Assembly: GCA_018679315.1 (NCBI GenBank)
Contig: JAHHLF010000201.1
Location: 1-13,979, forward strand
Direction of reading: 5' to 3'
DNA length: 13,979 nt
Source: Bacteroidia bacterium
Lineage (GTDB): Bacteria; Bacteroidota; Bacteroidia; Flavobacteriales; Flavobacteriaceae
The translations under genes were made by a program, and so were the position numbers. Below the pieces are notes generated by a model. The model worked only from the letters and a program-made list of their open reading frames with translations. It was not told the DNA's origin and made no database searches. This document shows positions 1 to 6,567 of the stretch, in pieces; position 1 is the first letter of the stretch; each line of letters opens with the position of its first letter.

Positions 1-309
1 GATATCGTTTTTGTGATCGATGCCTATCACGAAATGAAAGAACCAAAGCCCATGCTCAGTCATTTTCGGAATTCCCTGAAAGAGGGAGGGAAGATCCTGA
101 TCCTTGAAAAGCTAAAATCGGAAGTGCGTAATAAATCGAGAAAAGCACAGACGAATGCCCATAGTCTGGGTCCGGACATTGTCCGTAAAGAATTAGTAGC
201 TGCTGGATTTAAGATCCTTGAGGAAGTGCGCGACCTCGGAGATTGGGAAAAAAATCCTGAAAAGCAGATCTGGTGCCTGGTCGCAGTTAATGAAGGAGAC
301 GGTCCTTGA
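1..309 (+). CDS. Class I SAM-dependent methyltransferase, C-terminal part (5' truncated by window edge)
   Basis: The frame is open from base 1 and ends with TGA at 307-309, so only the last 102 residues are present. The visible part starts at strand 4 of a Rossmann methyltransferase (DIVFVIDAYHEM), followed by the usual post-core block PMLSHFRNSLKEGGKILILE. It ends in a typical C-terminal helix and strands (DIVRKELVAAGFKILEEVRD). The SAM-binding glycine motif lies outside the window, so the substrate cannot be told. The gene abuts the next one: the TGA stop overlaps a possible TTG start of pcm by 4 bases, so the two are probably co-transcribed and perhaps translationally coupled. The family assignment is good; the role is unknown. 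Confidence 0.8.
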   Translation, partial: DIVFVIDAYHEMKEPKPMLSHFRNSLKEGGKILILEKLKSEVRNKSRKAQTNAHSLGPDIVRKELVAAGFKILEEVRDLGDWEKNPEKQIWCLVAVNEGDGP

Positions 310-320
310 AAATCCAAAAA

Positions 321-1070
321 ATGAGAGTTAATATGTTGTTTAATGGAAATGTATATCCCAGGATCTCATCTAAGATAGTATTGGGATGCATAGTTCTTTT
401 TGAGCTGATGTTGCTTTCATCAGTTTATTCACAACCCAATTTTCAGCGTCAAAGGGAACGGATGGTAATGATCCAGCTGAAAACCCGGGATATCTATCAC
501 AACGCTACTCTTGAAGCCATGGGGCAGGTTCCACGCCATAAATTTGTTCCTGAAGAAAGTCAGCCCTTTGCTTATTCAGACCATCCCCTTTCCATTGGTC
601 ATGGGCAAACTATCTCACAACCTTATATCGTGGCGTTTATGACGCAAGCTATCCGACCAAAAAAAGATCACAAAGTATTGGAAATAGGAACCGGTTCCGG
701 CTATCAGGCTGCTGTATTGGCAGAAATTGTAGACTCGGTCTATACTATTGAAATAGTTGATGTGCTTGCCAGGGAGGCTAAGAATAGGTTAAAGAGTTTG
801 CAATACAACAATGTGAAGGTTCGTAGTGGTGATGGCTATCATGGATGGCCGGAAGCAGCACCATTTGATGCTATTGTGGTTACAGCAGGGGCAGAGGAAA
901 TCCCGATGAAACTATTTGAACAGTTAAAGGAAGGCGGCAAGATGGTCATGCCCTTGGGTCCGCATGGAGGGATAAGACAGTTAATACGTATTACCAAAAA
1001 GAAAGGGGAGATCAAGATCGAGGAATTGATGCCTGTGCGCTTTGTGCCGTTTACCCGCGATAAGAATTAA
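321..1070 (+). CDS. pcm: Protein-L-isoaspartate O-methyltransferase with N-terminal export/anchor segment
   Basis: This enzyme transfers a methyl group from SAM to L-isoaspartyl residues, starting repair of age-damaged proteins. With the ATG at 321 it is 249 aa. The family signature GHGQTISQPYIVAFMT is at residues 93-108, the SAM-binding motif VLEIGTGSGYQAAVLA at 119-134, and the strand-4 region FDAIVVTAGAEEIP at 182-195. Residues about 19-38 form a hydrophobic segment ending in VYSQ, like a signal peptide or anchor, so the protein may be exported or membrane-tethered rather than cytosolic. The start is uncertain. A TTG at 306 has AAGGAG at 293-298 in front of it and overlaps the previous stop, and another ATG lies at 333. 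All three starts keep the hydrophobic segment. The preceding gene is another methyltransferase in the same probable operon. Confidence 0.9.
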   Translation: MRVNMLFNGNVYPRISSKIVLGCIVLFELMLLSSVYSQPNFQRQRERMVMIQLKTRDIYHNATLEAMGQVPRHKFVPEESQPFAYSDHPLSIGHGQTISQPYIVAFMTQAIRPKKDHKVLEIGTGSGYQAAVLAEIVDSVYTIEIVDVLAREAKNRLKSLQYNNVKVRSGDGYHGWPEAAPFDAIVVTAGAEEIPMKLFEQLKEGGKMVMPLGPHGGIRQLIRITKKKGEIKIEELMPVRFVPFTRDKN

Positions 1071-1104
1071 AAACAAAAATCCCCTGCAGTTTGTACTACA
1101 GGGG
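1069..1104 (-). terminator. Intrinsic terminator, best read on the minus strand
   Basis: Arms CCCCTGCAG (1081-1089) and CTACAGGGG (1096-1104) pair over 9 bp with one G-U and a 6-base loop. On the minus strand the hairpin is followed at once by ATTTTTGTTTTT (1080-1069), the classic U-rich tail. On the plus strand it is preceded by A-rich sequence but has no T-run after it, so it would serve pcm only weakly. The polarity implies a short minus-strand transcript coming from the 1105-1400 region. Confidence 0.6.
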
Positions 1105-1145
1105 TGGTCATTCTCGAGCGTTATACGGCAGTTGCAGTGAAATAC

Positions 1146-1259
1146 CTAGTAAACGTAATGTCTTACTTCTGTCCATTTTATGCGTTTGCTTTCTTTAAAA
1201 TTAGTGAAGTATGCAAAGCGTCTCGATTCTGTCGGTGATTGATTGCTGATGCGTTTCAT
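1146..1259 (-). CDS. Possible small basic protein (37 aa), unproven
   Basis: On the minus strand an ATG at 1259 opens 37 codons ending in TAG at 1148-1146: it begins MKRISNQSPTESRRF and ends KWTEVRHYVY. It is strongly basic and has no signal peptide or membrane segment. It matches no family I recognise. Support comes from position: it lies inside a large gap and a minus-strand terminator follows 42 bases downstream. Against it, ORFs this short arise by chance, no good promoter or ribosome site was seen, and the transcript might be a non-coding RNA instead. Confidence 0.25.
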   Translation of the reverse strand: MKRISNQSPTESRRFAYFTNFKESKRIKWTEVRHYVY

Positions 1260-1341
1260 GGTGTTCGTTTTTTGATTGTTTTATTTGCTGTTTGCACAAC
1301 GTTTCTTACTTGACTACACTTATATAGACGGCATAAAAATC

Positions 1342-1398
1342 ATTATGTTACAGTACTATGTATAAAATAGTACTGTTTTATACAAATTTTAACATAAT
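1342..1398. repeat. Nested and mutually exclusive inverted repeats upstream of fusA2
   Basis: Three perfect dyads overlap. The outer pair is ATTATGTTA (1342-1350) with TAACATAAT (1390-1398). The inner pair is ACAGTACTA (1350-1358) with TAGTACTGT (1368-1376), spacer 9. An alternative pair is GTATAAAA (1360-1367) with TTTTATAC (1376-1383), which uses the spacer of the inner dyad and so cannot form fully together with it. The layout fits either a multi-site operator or an RNA switch between two hairpins. Which strand is transcribed here is not known. Confidence 0.6.
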
Positions 1399-1561
1399 CG
1401 AGATATTCGGGTAGGGGATAAGCCCTTTATCACACTGGCTTTGTTGCGTCTAACGAGGTAATTTGTTAAAATTATATAAAGTTATATGGGCGTAGGTTCT
1501 CCGAGGATGTCTTTTTACCGATTAATTGGATATAACTGCTTAAAAAATGAGCAAAATTCAC

Positions 1562-1604
1562 TATTTTGTAGGGATACAAACTGCTAACTAATCCTTACAA
1601 AATA
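1562..1604 (+). promoter_or_regulatory. 14-bp leader hairpin / TTTGTA-N4-TACAAA dyad at the fusA2 start
   Basis: Arms 1562-1575 (TATTTTGTAGGGAT) and 1591-1604 (ATCCTTACAAAATA) pair over 14 bp with one G-U around a 15-base loop; the hairpin ends 8 bases before the ATG at 1613. Folded in mRNA it would sit against the initiation region. The left arm also starts a tight DNA dyad, TTTGTA (1565-1570), GGGA, TACAAA (1575-1580), whose size resembles Crp/Fnr-type operators. Either reading makes this a likely control element; the sequence does not decide between them. Confidence 0.5.
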
Positions 1605-1612
1605 TAGCTAAT

Positions 1613-3718
1613 ATGAAAGTTTACGACGATAAGCACATTAAAAACGTGGTATTTGTTGGGGCTCATAACAGCGGCAAGACCACGCTTGCCGAAACCATGT
1701 TATTTGAAGCCGGGCTCATCAACAGGAGAGGTACTGTTGAAAACAAGAATACCATCTCTGATTACCACGAGCTGGAACATGAAAGAGGAGCATCTGTATA
1801 TGCGACGCCTTTGCATACCGAATGGCGCAATTATAAGATCAATATAATTGACACTCCGGGTTTAGACGACTTTGTCGGGGAGATCATCTCATCTATCCGG
1901 GTTGCCGATACGATCGTAACAGTCCTTAATGGGCAACACGGGGTGGAGATAGGCACAGAGATAATCTGGAACTATATTCATACGTATCACAAGCCCACAC
2001 TCTTCGTTGTAAACCAAATAGACCATTCTGGAGCCAATTGGGAAGACAGCATAAAAAGTATCAAAGAGCTGGTAGGCAAGAATATGGTCCTTATCCAGTA
2101 TCCGTTAAAAATTGATGGAGCCCAGTGCATCGTGGATGTTTTGAAAATGAAGTGCTATAAGTTCGGACCCGAAGGAGGGAAGCCTGAAAAATTGGAAATA
2201 CCCGAAGATCAAAAAGTACTTGCAGAGGAATTGCACAACGAACTGGTTGAGAAAGCAGCAGAGAATGATGAGGAATTGATGGAATTGTTCTTTGAAAAAG
2301 GAACATTGAACGAAGACGAGATGCGTGCAGGTATTAAGGCGGGCATGCTAAACCATGATCTATATCCGGTCTTTTGCATGTCTGCATTACAGGATATGGG
2401 CAGTGGAAGACTAATGGGCTTTATAGACAATGTGGCGCCCGCTGCAGATGATCTTCCACCAGAGCAAACTGTGGAAGGAGAGATCCTCGAACGCAGTTCA
2501 GATGCCCCCACAGCCTTATTTATATTCAAAACCATATTTCAGCCAAGCTTAGGCCAGATCACTTTCTTTAAAGTAAAAGCAGGGACCGTGAAAGTGGGTG
2601 ACCGACTCGAAAATTCCCGCACAGGCGATACTGAGGTCTTGCACCAGCTTTTCATAATGGATGGAAAGAAACGCGAACCGGTGTCCCAATTGGAGGTAGG
2701 GGATATAGGCGCTACACTTAAGTTAAAATCGACTGAAACCAATGACACTTTAAGGGAAGCAGGTTCTAATATCACAATCAAGCCTATTAAATACCCTGAG
2801 CCAAGAACCAGGAAGGCAATTAAGGCAGCGAATAAGAATGAAGAAGAAAAGCTGTCAGATGCCTTAAAAAAGATCCACAGTCAGGATCCAACTGTTGTGA
2901 TCAAATACTCCAAGGAACTCAGACAACAAATATTGGGCTGCCAGGGAGAGCTTCACTTGCAAACGATCAAATGGGTATTGAAGAACATTTATGGGGTAGA
3001 AGCAGAATTCTCACCTCCAAAAATAGCTTATAGAGAAACGATCTTACGAGCCTCTTCTGCCAATTACCGGCATAAAAAGCAATCCGGAGGCGCCGGTCAG
3101 TTTGGAGAAGTCCATTTAAAGATAGAACCCTGGTATGAAGGTATGCCGGAACCGGAAGGCTTTAGTCTCAGGGGGAAAGAAGAAATAGACCTGCCCTGGG
3201 GTGGGAAACTTGTCTTCTACAACTGTATTGTCGGAGGCGTCATAGATGCCCGTTATTTGCCAAGTATTAGAAAAGGTATTCTGGAAGTCATGGAATCAGG
3301 CCCCTTAACGGGCTCCTTTATCCGTGATGTACGCGTTATGGTCTATGACGGAAAAATGCATTCGGTAGATTCCAATGATATTTCCTTCAAGATCGCCGGG
3401 GCACATGCTTTTAAAGAAGCCTTTTTAAATGCCAAACCAAAATTATTGGAACCCATACAGGAGCTTACTGTACGTGTTCCGGAAGACATGGTGGGGAATG
3501 TAATGACAGACCTTCAATCAAGAAGGTCCATTATTCAAGGTATAGATAACGAAAATCAATATCAGATCTTAAAGGCAACTGTTCCGGAGTCTGAACTATT
3601 TGGGTATTCCACCAACCTTCGTTCCCTAACGCAAGGTAAGGCTACCTTTAGTTCAAATTTTGCCTCCTTCCAGTCTGTTCCGCAAAACATTCAGGATAAC
3701 CTGGTTAAAAAAGAATAG
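1613..3718 (+). CDS. fusA2: Elongation factor G-like protein (EF-G2), catalytic His absent
   Basis: This is a full-length EF-G paralogue of 701 aa that should act in ribosomal translocation. The P-loop GAHNSGKT is at residues 16-23 and a switch-I remnant ERGASV at 57-62. The switch-II motif reads DTPGLDDF at 80-87, where canonical EF-G has DTPGHVDF, so Leu84 replaces the catalytic histidine. The base-recognition motif is NQID (134-137) instead of NKxD. Domain IV keeps the tip sequence HKKQSGGAGQFGEV, and domains III and V look intact. In Bacteroides thetaiotaomicron an EF-G paralogue of this type (EF-G2) supports translation with little or no GTP hydrolysis during carbon limitation and is induced by the Crp-like regulator Cur. 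Orthology to that protein is inferred from these features. No Shine-Dalgarno sequence is seen; an unusually long leader region precedes the gene. Confidence 0.88.
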   Translation: MKVYDDKHIKNVVFVGAHNSGKTTLAETMLFEAGLINRRGTVENKNTISDYHELEHERGASVYATPLHTEWRNYKINIIDTPGLDDFVGEIISSIRVADTIVTVLNGQHGVEIGTEIIWNYIHTYHKPTLFVVNQIDHSGANWEDSIKSIKELVGKNMVLIQYPLKIDGAQCIVDVLKMKCYKFGPEGGKPEKLEIPEDQKVLAEELHNELVEKAAENDEELMELFFEKGTLNEDEMRAGIKAGMLNHDLYPVFCMSALQDMGSGRLMGFIDNVAPAADDLPPEQTVEGEILERSSDAPTALFIFKTIFQPSLGQITFFKVKAGTVKVGDRLENSRTGDTEVLHQLFIMDGKKREPVSQLEVGDIGATLKLKSTETNDTLREAGSNITIKPIKYPEPRTRKAIKAANKNEEEKLSDALKKIHSQDPTVVIKYSKELRQQILGCQGELHLQTIKWVLKNIYGVEAEFSPPKIAYRETILRASSANYRHKKQSGGAGQFGEVHLKIEPWYEGMPEPEGFSLRGKEEIDLPWGGKLVFYNCIVGGVIDARYLPSIRKGILEVMESGPLTGSFIRDVRVMVYDGKMHSVDSNDISFKIAGAHAFKEAFLNAKPKLLEPIQELTVRVPEDMVGNVMTDLQSRRSIIQGIDNENQYQILKATVPESELFGYSTNLRSLTQGKATFSSNFASFQSVPQNIQDNLVKKE

Positions 3719-3770
3719 GATACGCACTTACATATACAAATGAACAAAGGCCACCGGTCTAAAGCGTATC
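3719..3770. repeat. Inverted repeat bracketing the fusA2-dipeptidase gap
   Basis: GATACGC (3719-3725) lies directly after the fusA2 stop and its perfect complement GCGTATC (3764-3770) ends one base before the next ATG. An inner AGGCC/GGTCT hairpin lies between them. The gap is 53 bases long and has no promoter box I would trust, so the two genes may be co-transcribed with this structure affecting initiation of the second. Arms of 7 bp over this distance could also be chance. Confidence 0.3.
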
Positions 3771-3771
3771 T

Positions 3772-5238
3772 ATGCCCAATATTGAAAATTTTATTGACCT
3801 CCATTGCCACCCGGCTCTAAAACCTTTTGGAAAAAGTTTTAAATACAATCCGGTTGGGAGGCAGCGGGAAGACGCCAAGCACATAACCAGTCTCTGGTAT
3901 TACGATCCTCCATCGCTAGCGGATAAGCTCTTAAACTACGCCACTAAACTCACAAAATTCAGGCAGAGTAATTTCACCAGTTTAGCCAAAGGCAAGGTTA
4001 GTATAACATGCATCTCCTTATATCCACTCGAAAAATGGTTCGTTCGGAATAAAATGAAACCCGAGCTCCTGCTCGATATAGGAGCCAATTTTGCCTTGGG
4101 TGTCAGCGACAAGCGAATTGATTTTATTCAGGGGATCAAAGATTATTTTGAGGACCTGGAACGTGAGTATAAGTTCTACAGGGAGATCGATGGTAAGTTG
4201 ATCAAGCTTAAAAAGGGGCAGTATCGATATAAGCTAGTACGGCACATGGGCGATATTGAAACCTATGAATCCATGGATGAGGTCCAGGGTGTCAAAACCA
4301 TTTTTGTGATCCTCACCATCGAAGGCCTTCATGTCTTGAATACAGGTTTACGCGAACCGCATGATCCGGTGGAAGTGATGCAAAACCTGGAGAAGATCCG
4401 AAATTGGGAATACCGGCCTTTCTTTATAACCATCGCACATCATTTTTGGAATCACATCTGTGGTCATGCTGCCAGTCTCTCGGGTTTGATCCTCAAATTT
4501 GCCGATCAATCCGAAGGCATCAATACGGGATTTACCCCCTTGGGTCTGGATGTATTAAGGCGATTGCTGGATAACAGTGATGGGAAGCGCATTATCCCGG
4601 ACATCAAACATATGAGTCCGCAAGCACGGGAAGAGTATTATGCTTTACTGGATGCTGAGCCTGTCTATGCCGATGTGCCTATTATCATCAGCCATGGGGC
4701 ATGCAACGGTTTACGTGCTCATACCAATAGGGTAGTGGTACATCCGGAAACCGGCGAAAAATTGAATCCGGTCGACATAAACTTTTTTGACGAAGAGCTG
4801 ATCCGACTCGTACGAAGAGGGGGCATGTTGGGATTGCAGCTGGATGAACGTCGCATTGTCAACGAGAAGACAAAAAAGAAAGTAAAGAAATCCATCTGGC
4901 GGAAGAAGATCCGAAAGTACCGATCCAAATTACTCTGGTATCAGTTAGAACATGTCTGCCGAGTGTTGGATAATGAACAGTTGCCCGCCTGGGATCACAT
5001 AGGGATTGGGTCCGACTTTGACGGGATCATCGATTCCTTAAATGGCTTCTGGACAGCAGAGGAACTTCCCGCATTAGCCGTCCATCTCAAGGAACATGCC
5101 GACAAGTTTTTAGCTTCCTATAGTTTTAAAAAGGATTCGAACCGCATTGATTCGGAACAGCTGATCACTAAATTGATGTATTCAAATGCACGTGGATTCC
5201 TGGAGCAGCATTTTAAGAATCAAGGGGCCGTAGTCTAA
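3772..5238 (+). CDS. Peptidase M19 (membrane dipeptidase)-like metallohydrolase
   Basis: This 488-aa protein has the M19/renal dipeptidase layout: N-terminal DLHCH (residues 9-13), the bridging-glutamate strand LTIEGLHVL (E184), IAHHFWN (H223/H224), IISHGACNGLRAHTNR (H308) and the hallmark GIGSDFDG (411-418). These residues bind two zinc ions, and the family cleaves dipeptides, including D-amino-acid and beta-lactam substrates. It is longer than typical bacterial members (about 350-400 aa) because of extra sequence near residues 110-170 and a very basic stretch at 362-384 (KTKKKVKKSIWRKKIRKYR). The first metal motif reads HxH where the family usually has HxD. No signal peptide is visible, so a cytoplasmic location is likely. 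The gene follows fusA2 after 53 bases. The substrate is unknown. Confidence 0.85.
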   Translation: MPNIENFIDLHCHPALKPFGKSFKYNPVGRQREDAKHITSLWYYDPPSLADKLLNYATKLTKFRQSNFTSLAKGKVSITCISLYPLEKWFVRNKMKPELLLDIGANFALGVSDKRIDFIQGIKDYFEDLEREYKFYREIDGKLIKLKKGQYRYKLVRHMGDIETYESMDEVQGVKTIFVILTIEGLHVLNTGLREPHDPVEVMQNLEKIRNWEYRPFFITIAHHFWNHICGHAASLSGLILKFADQSEGINTGFTPLGLDVLRRLLDNSDGKRIIPDIKHMSPQAREEYYALLDAEPVYADVPIIISHGACNGLRAHTNRVVVHPETGEKLNPVDINFFDEELIRLVRRGGMLGLQLDERRIVNEKTKKKVKKSIWRKKIRKYRSKLLWYQLEHVCRVLDNEQLPAWDHIGIGSDFDGIIDSLNGFWTAEELPALAVHLKEHADKFLASYSFKKDSNRIDSEQLITKLMYSNARGFLEQHFKNQGAVV

Positions 5239-5257
5239 AACTTCTGGATGGAAGTTT
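5238..5257 (+). terminator. Weak hairpin after the dipeptidase gene
   Basis: AAACTTC (5238-5244) and GAAGTTT (5251-5257) form a 7-bp stem with a 6-base loop starting inside the stop codon. No T-run follows, so termination would be inefficient at best. Confidence 0.25.
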
Positions 5258-5314
5258 ATGTAAAGTTAAGGGAGTATAAATAGCGATTATTTGTCGCCTT
5301 CATGACAAAAATCA

Positions 5315-5345
5315 TTGTTTCCCCTGTATTTGATAAGGACCTTTG
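5315..5345 (+). promoter_or_regulatory. Candidate Bacteroidota promoter for the DUF2953-like/GerW-like pair
   Basis: TTG (5315-5317), a 20-base spacer and GACCTTTG (5338-5345), which matches TAnnTTTG except for its first base. Transcription would start near 5350, about 14 bases before the ATG at 5364. It overlaps, and so argues against, the in-frame TTG at 5343 as a start codon. A small dyad TTTGTC/GACAAA (5290-5295/5304-5309) lies just upstream. Confidence 0.4.
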
Positions 5346-5363
5346 CATCAGACAATTCGGGTC

Positions 5364-5867
5364 ATGGTTTTATGGAGTATTATCATCGGATTACTTCTCC
5401 TTTTGTTGGCCCTTTTATTCATGCCCCTGAATCTTATGCTGAATACAATCACTCAGCAATATTACATTCAGGCAGCCGGTTTGGCGAAAGTGAAGATAGA
5501 AGGAGATGAGAAGGAAATCATCAGGTTGCGCCTGCAAGCACTTTTTAGGAATTTTTATTTCTATCCATTGAATTGGGTGAATCAACCGAAAAAGATCAGG
5601 GAGGGAAAAAGTAAGAAAAAGAAAAAGAAGAGAACCAACCTATCGCCAGGGACCATTATCCGATTGCTAAGAAGTTTTAGAGTAAAACGCCTTAGGGTCA
5701 ATGTGGACACCGGCGATTGTATTACCAATTCGAAACTTTACCCCGTATTTTCACTGATGAACTTTATGGGAGGAAATTACGGGGTAAATTTTCAAGGCAG
5801 GAATGAGATCGTACTGCACCTACAGAACAGGCCCATAAGGCTATTGAAATCATTTATTAACCTGTAA
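5364..5867 (+). CDS. DUF2953-like membrane-anchored protein (YtfI-like)
   Basis: The protein is 167 aa from the ATG at 5364. Residues 2-20 (VLWSIIIGLLLLLLALLFM) form one strong N-terminal membrane helix, followed by a soluble domain facing an unknown side. A lysine-rich run, KKIREGKSKKKKKKRT, separates the first part from a C-terminal block with VNVDTGDCITNSKLYPVF and a later region rich in N, R and F. This architecture resembles DUF2953 (YtfI of Bacillus), though the match is by eye and divergent. Strong support comes from context: a GerW/YtfJ-type gene follows 10 bases later, the same order as ytfI-ytfJ in Firmicutes. A TTG at 5343 could extend the protein by 7 residues, but it falls in the predicted promoter. 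Confidence 0.6.
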   Translation: MVLWSIIIGLLLLLLALLFMPLNLMLNTITQQYYIQAAGLAKVKIEGDEKEIIRLRLQALFRNFYFYPLNWVNQPKKIREGKSKKKKKKRTNLSPGTIIRLLRSFRVKRLRVNVDTGDCITNSKLYPVFSLMNFMGGNYGVNFQGRNEIVLHLQNRPIRLLKSFINL

Positions 5868-5877
5868 AAAGCGTAGT

Positions 5878-6249
5878 ATGGAAATGCATTTTGAAGAATT
5901 GATGAAAAACATGACTGATTTTCTAAAAACAGAAGCGAAAACAGAAACCGTCATTGGTGAAGCTTTTGATTTAGGTGAATTCAGATGTGTTCCCGTGATC
6001 AAAGTCGGATTTGGATTTGGAACCGGCGGAGGAGAAGGAGTTGATCAGAAAAAAGGAAAAGGACAGGGTATAGGCGGAGGTGCCGGAATGGGCATTGAAC
6101 CGATAGGCTTCCTCGTCACTAAAGATGAGAGCATATCTTTCCTTGAATCAGGTAAAGCACACGGTCTGGCCGCTGCTTTTGAAAAAGTTCCGGATTTGAT
6201 CGATAAATGGGCGGAACGCAGAGAAGAAAAAGAAACAGAGATGGCTTAG
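5878..6249 (+). CDS. GerW/YtfJ family protein (spore protein YtfJ domain)
   Basis: This is a 123-aa cytoplasmic protein with the YtfJ pattern: an N-terminal helix (about 1-20), ETVIGEAFDLGEFRCVPVIK (23-42), the signature VGFGFGTGGGEG (43-54), a glycine-rich stretch GKGQGIGGGAGMGI (60-73), PIGFLV (75-80), and a charged C-terminal tail rich in E and K. In Bacillus subtilis GerW is a spore protein needed for a germination response, but homologues are widespread in organisms that never sporulate, where the function is unknown. It starts 10 bases after the DUF2953-like gene and is closed by the terminator at 6274-6312, so the two form a short operon. The family call is firm; the role here is open. 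Confidence 0.85.
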   Translation: MEMHFEELMKNMTDFLKTEAKTETVIGEAFDLGEFRCVPVIKVGFGFGTGGGEGVDQKKGKGQGIGGGAGMGIEPIGFLVTKDESISFLESGKAHGLAAAFEKVPDLIDKWAERREEKETEMA

Positions 6250-6273
6250 GAAAGCCTTAGCTGCATGACGACG

Positions 6274-6312
6274 ACCGGGATGGTGAGGGGGTTTACCATC
6301 CCGGTTCTTTTT
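6274..6312 (+). terminator. Strong intrinsic terminator after the GerW-like gene
   Basis: ACCGGGATGGT (6274-6284) pairs perfectly with ACCATCCCGGT (6295-6305): an 11-bp GC-rich stem with a 10-base loop, followed by TCTTTTT (6306-6312). It ends the ytfI-ytfJ-like operon and isolates the cyclase region downstream. Confidence 0.9.
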
Positions 6313-6567
6313 GTCAGCCACGCCACAGAAAGTGCCTTGTACAACCCAAAAAGGCTAACTATACGGTTGGCTGTCAGGCAAATCCACTTTTTTTGTATCT
6401 TTAAATATTACCCGAGACCATTAGAAGGTTAATGGTAAGGCACCATACGTCCCCTCCCTAGTTCCCAAATTTGTTGCCCAGCCAGTTGAAGTAATATGGA
6501 ATATGCCTTTTGATAGGCCTTAATACACTGTCAATTGCTGAGCATAATCATCTATAAATATTAATCA
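6313..6567. other. Non-coding leader region of the first cyclase module
   Basis: No credible gene is seen between the terminator and the ATG at 6568. A promoter-like element TTTTTTTG-TATCTTTA lies at 6388-6403 (TAnnTTTA, one mismatch to TAnnTTTG), but the nearest upstream TTG (6367-6369) is 26 bases away, longer than usual. Just downstream is a perfect 7-bp hairpin, ACCATTA (6417-6423) with TAATGGT (6430-6436), which would lie near the 5' end of a leader of roughly 160 bases. A weaker stem GCTAAC/GTTGGC surrounds 6354-6371. Confidence 0.4.

Larger units (their letters stand above)
1071..1612. other. 542-base intergenic region before fusA2, rich in dyad symmetry
   Basis: No long coding frame is present. 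The region holds a minus-strand terminator (1069-1104), a possible 37-codon minus-strand ORF (1146-1259), a cluster of nested and overlapping inverted repeats (1342-1398), a small dyad GATAA-N5-TTATC (1417-1431), an AT-rich stretch (about 1455-1487), and a 14-bp hairpin ending 8 bases before the fusA2 start (1562-1604). It is far longer than other gaps in the window. In Bacteroides thetaiotaomicron fusA2 is transcriptionally controlled by the Crp-like regulator Cur, so a complex control region here would fit. I found no perfect TAnnTTTG box for fusA2. Confidence 0.6.

Noticed and set aside
2209..2535. 108-codon minus-strand ORF inside fusA2
   Set aside because: It is a shadow of the EF-G2 coding frame, with no recognisable protein features.
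5993..6095. Glycine-rich stretch as a repeat or low-complexity artefact
   Set aside because: It is the normal glycine-rich signature of the YtfJ/GerW family.
6265..6432. 55-codon + strand ORF after the GerW-like gene
   Set aside because: It runs straight through the strong terminator hairpin, and its sequence shows no domain, signal peptide or ribosome site.
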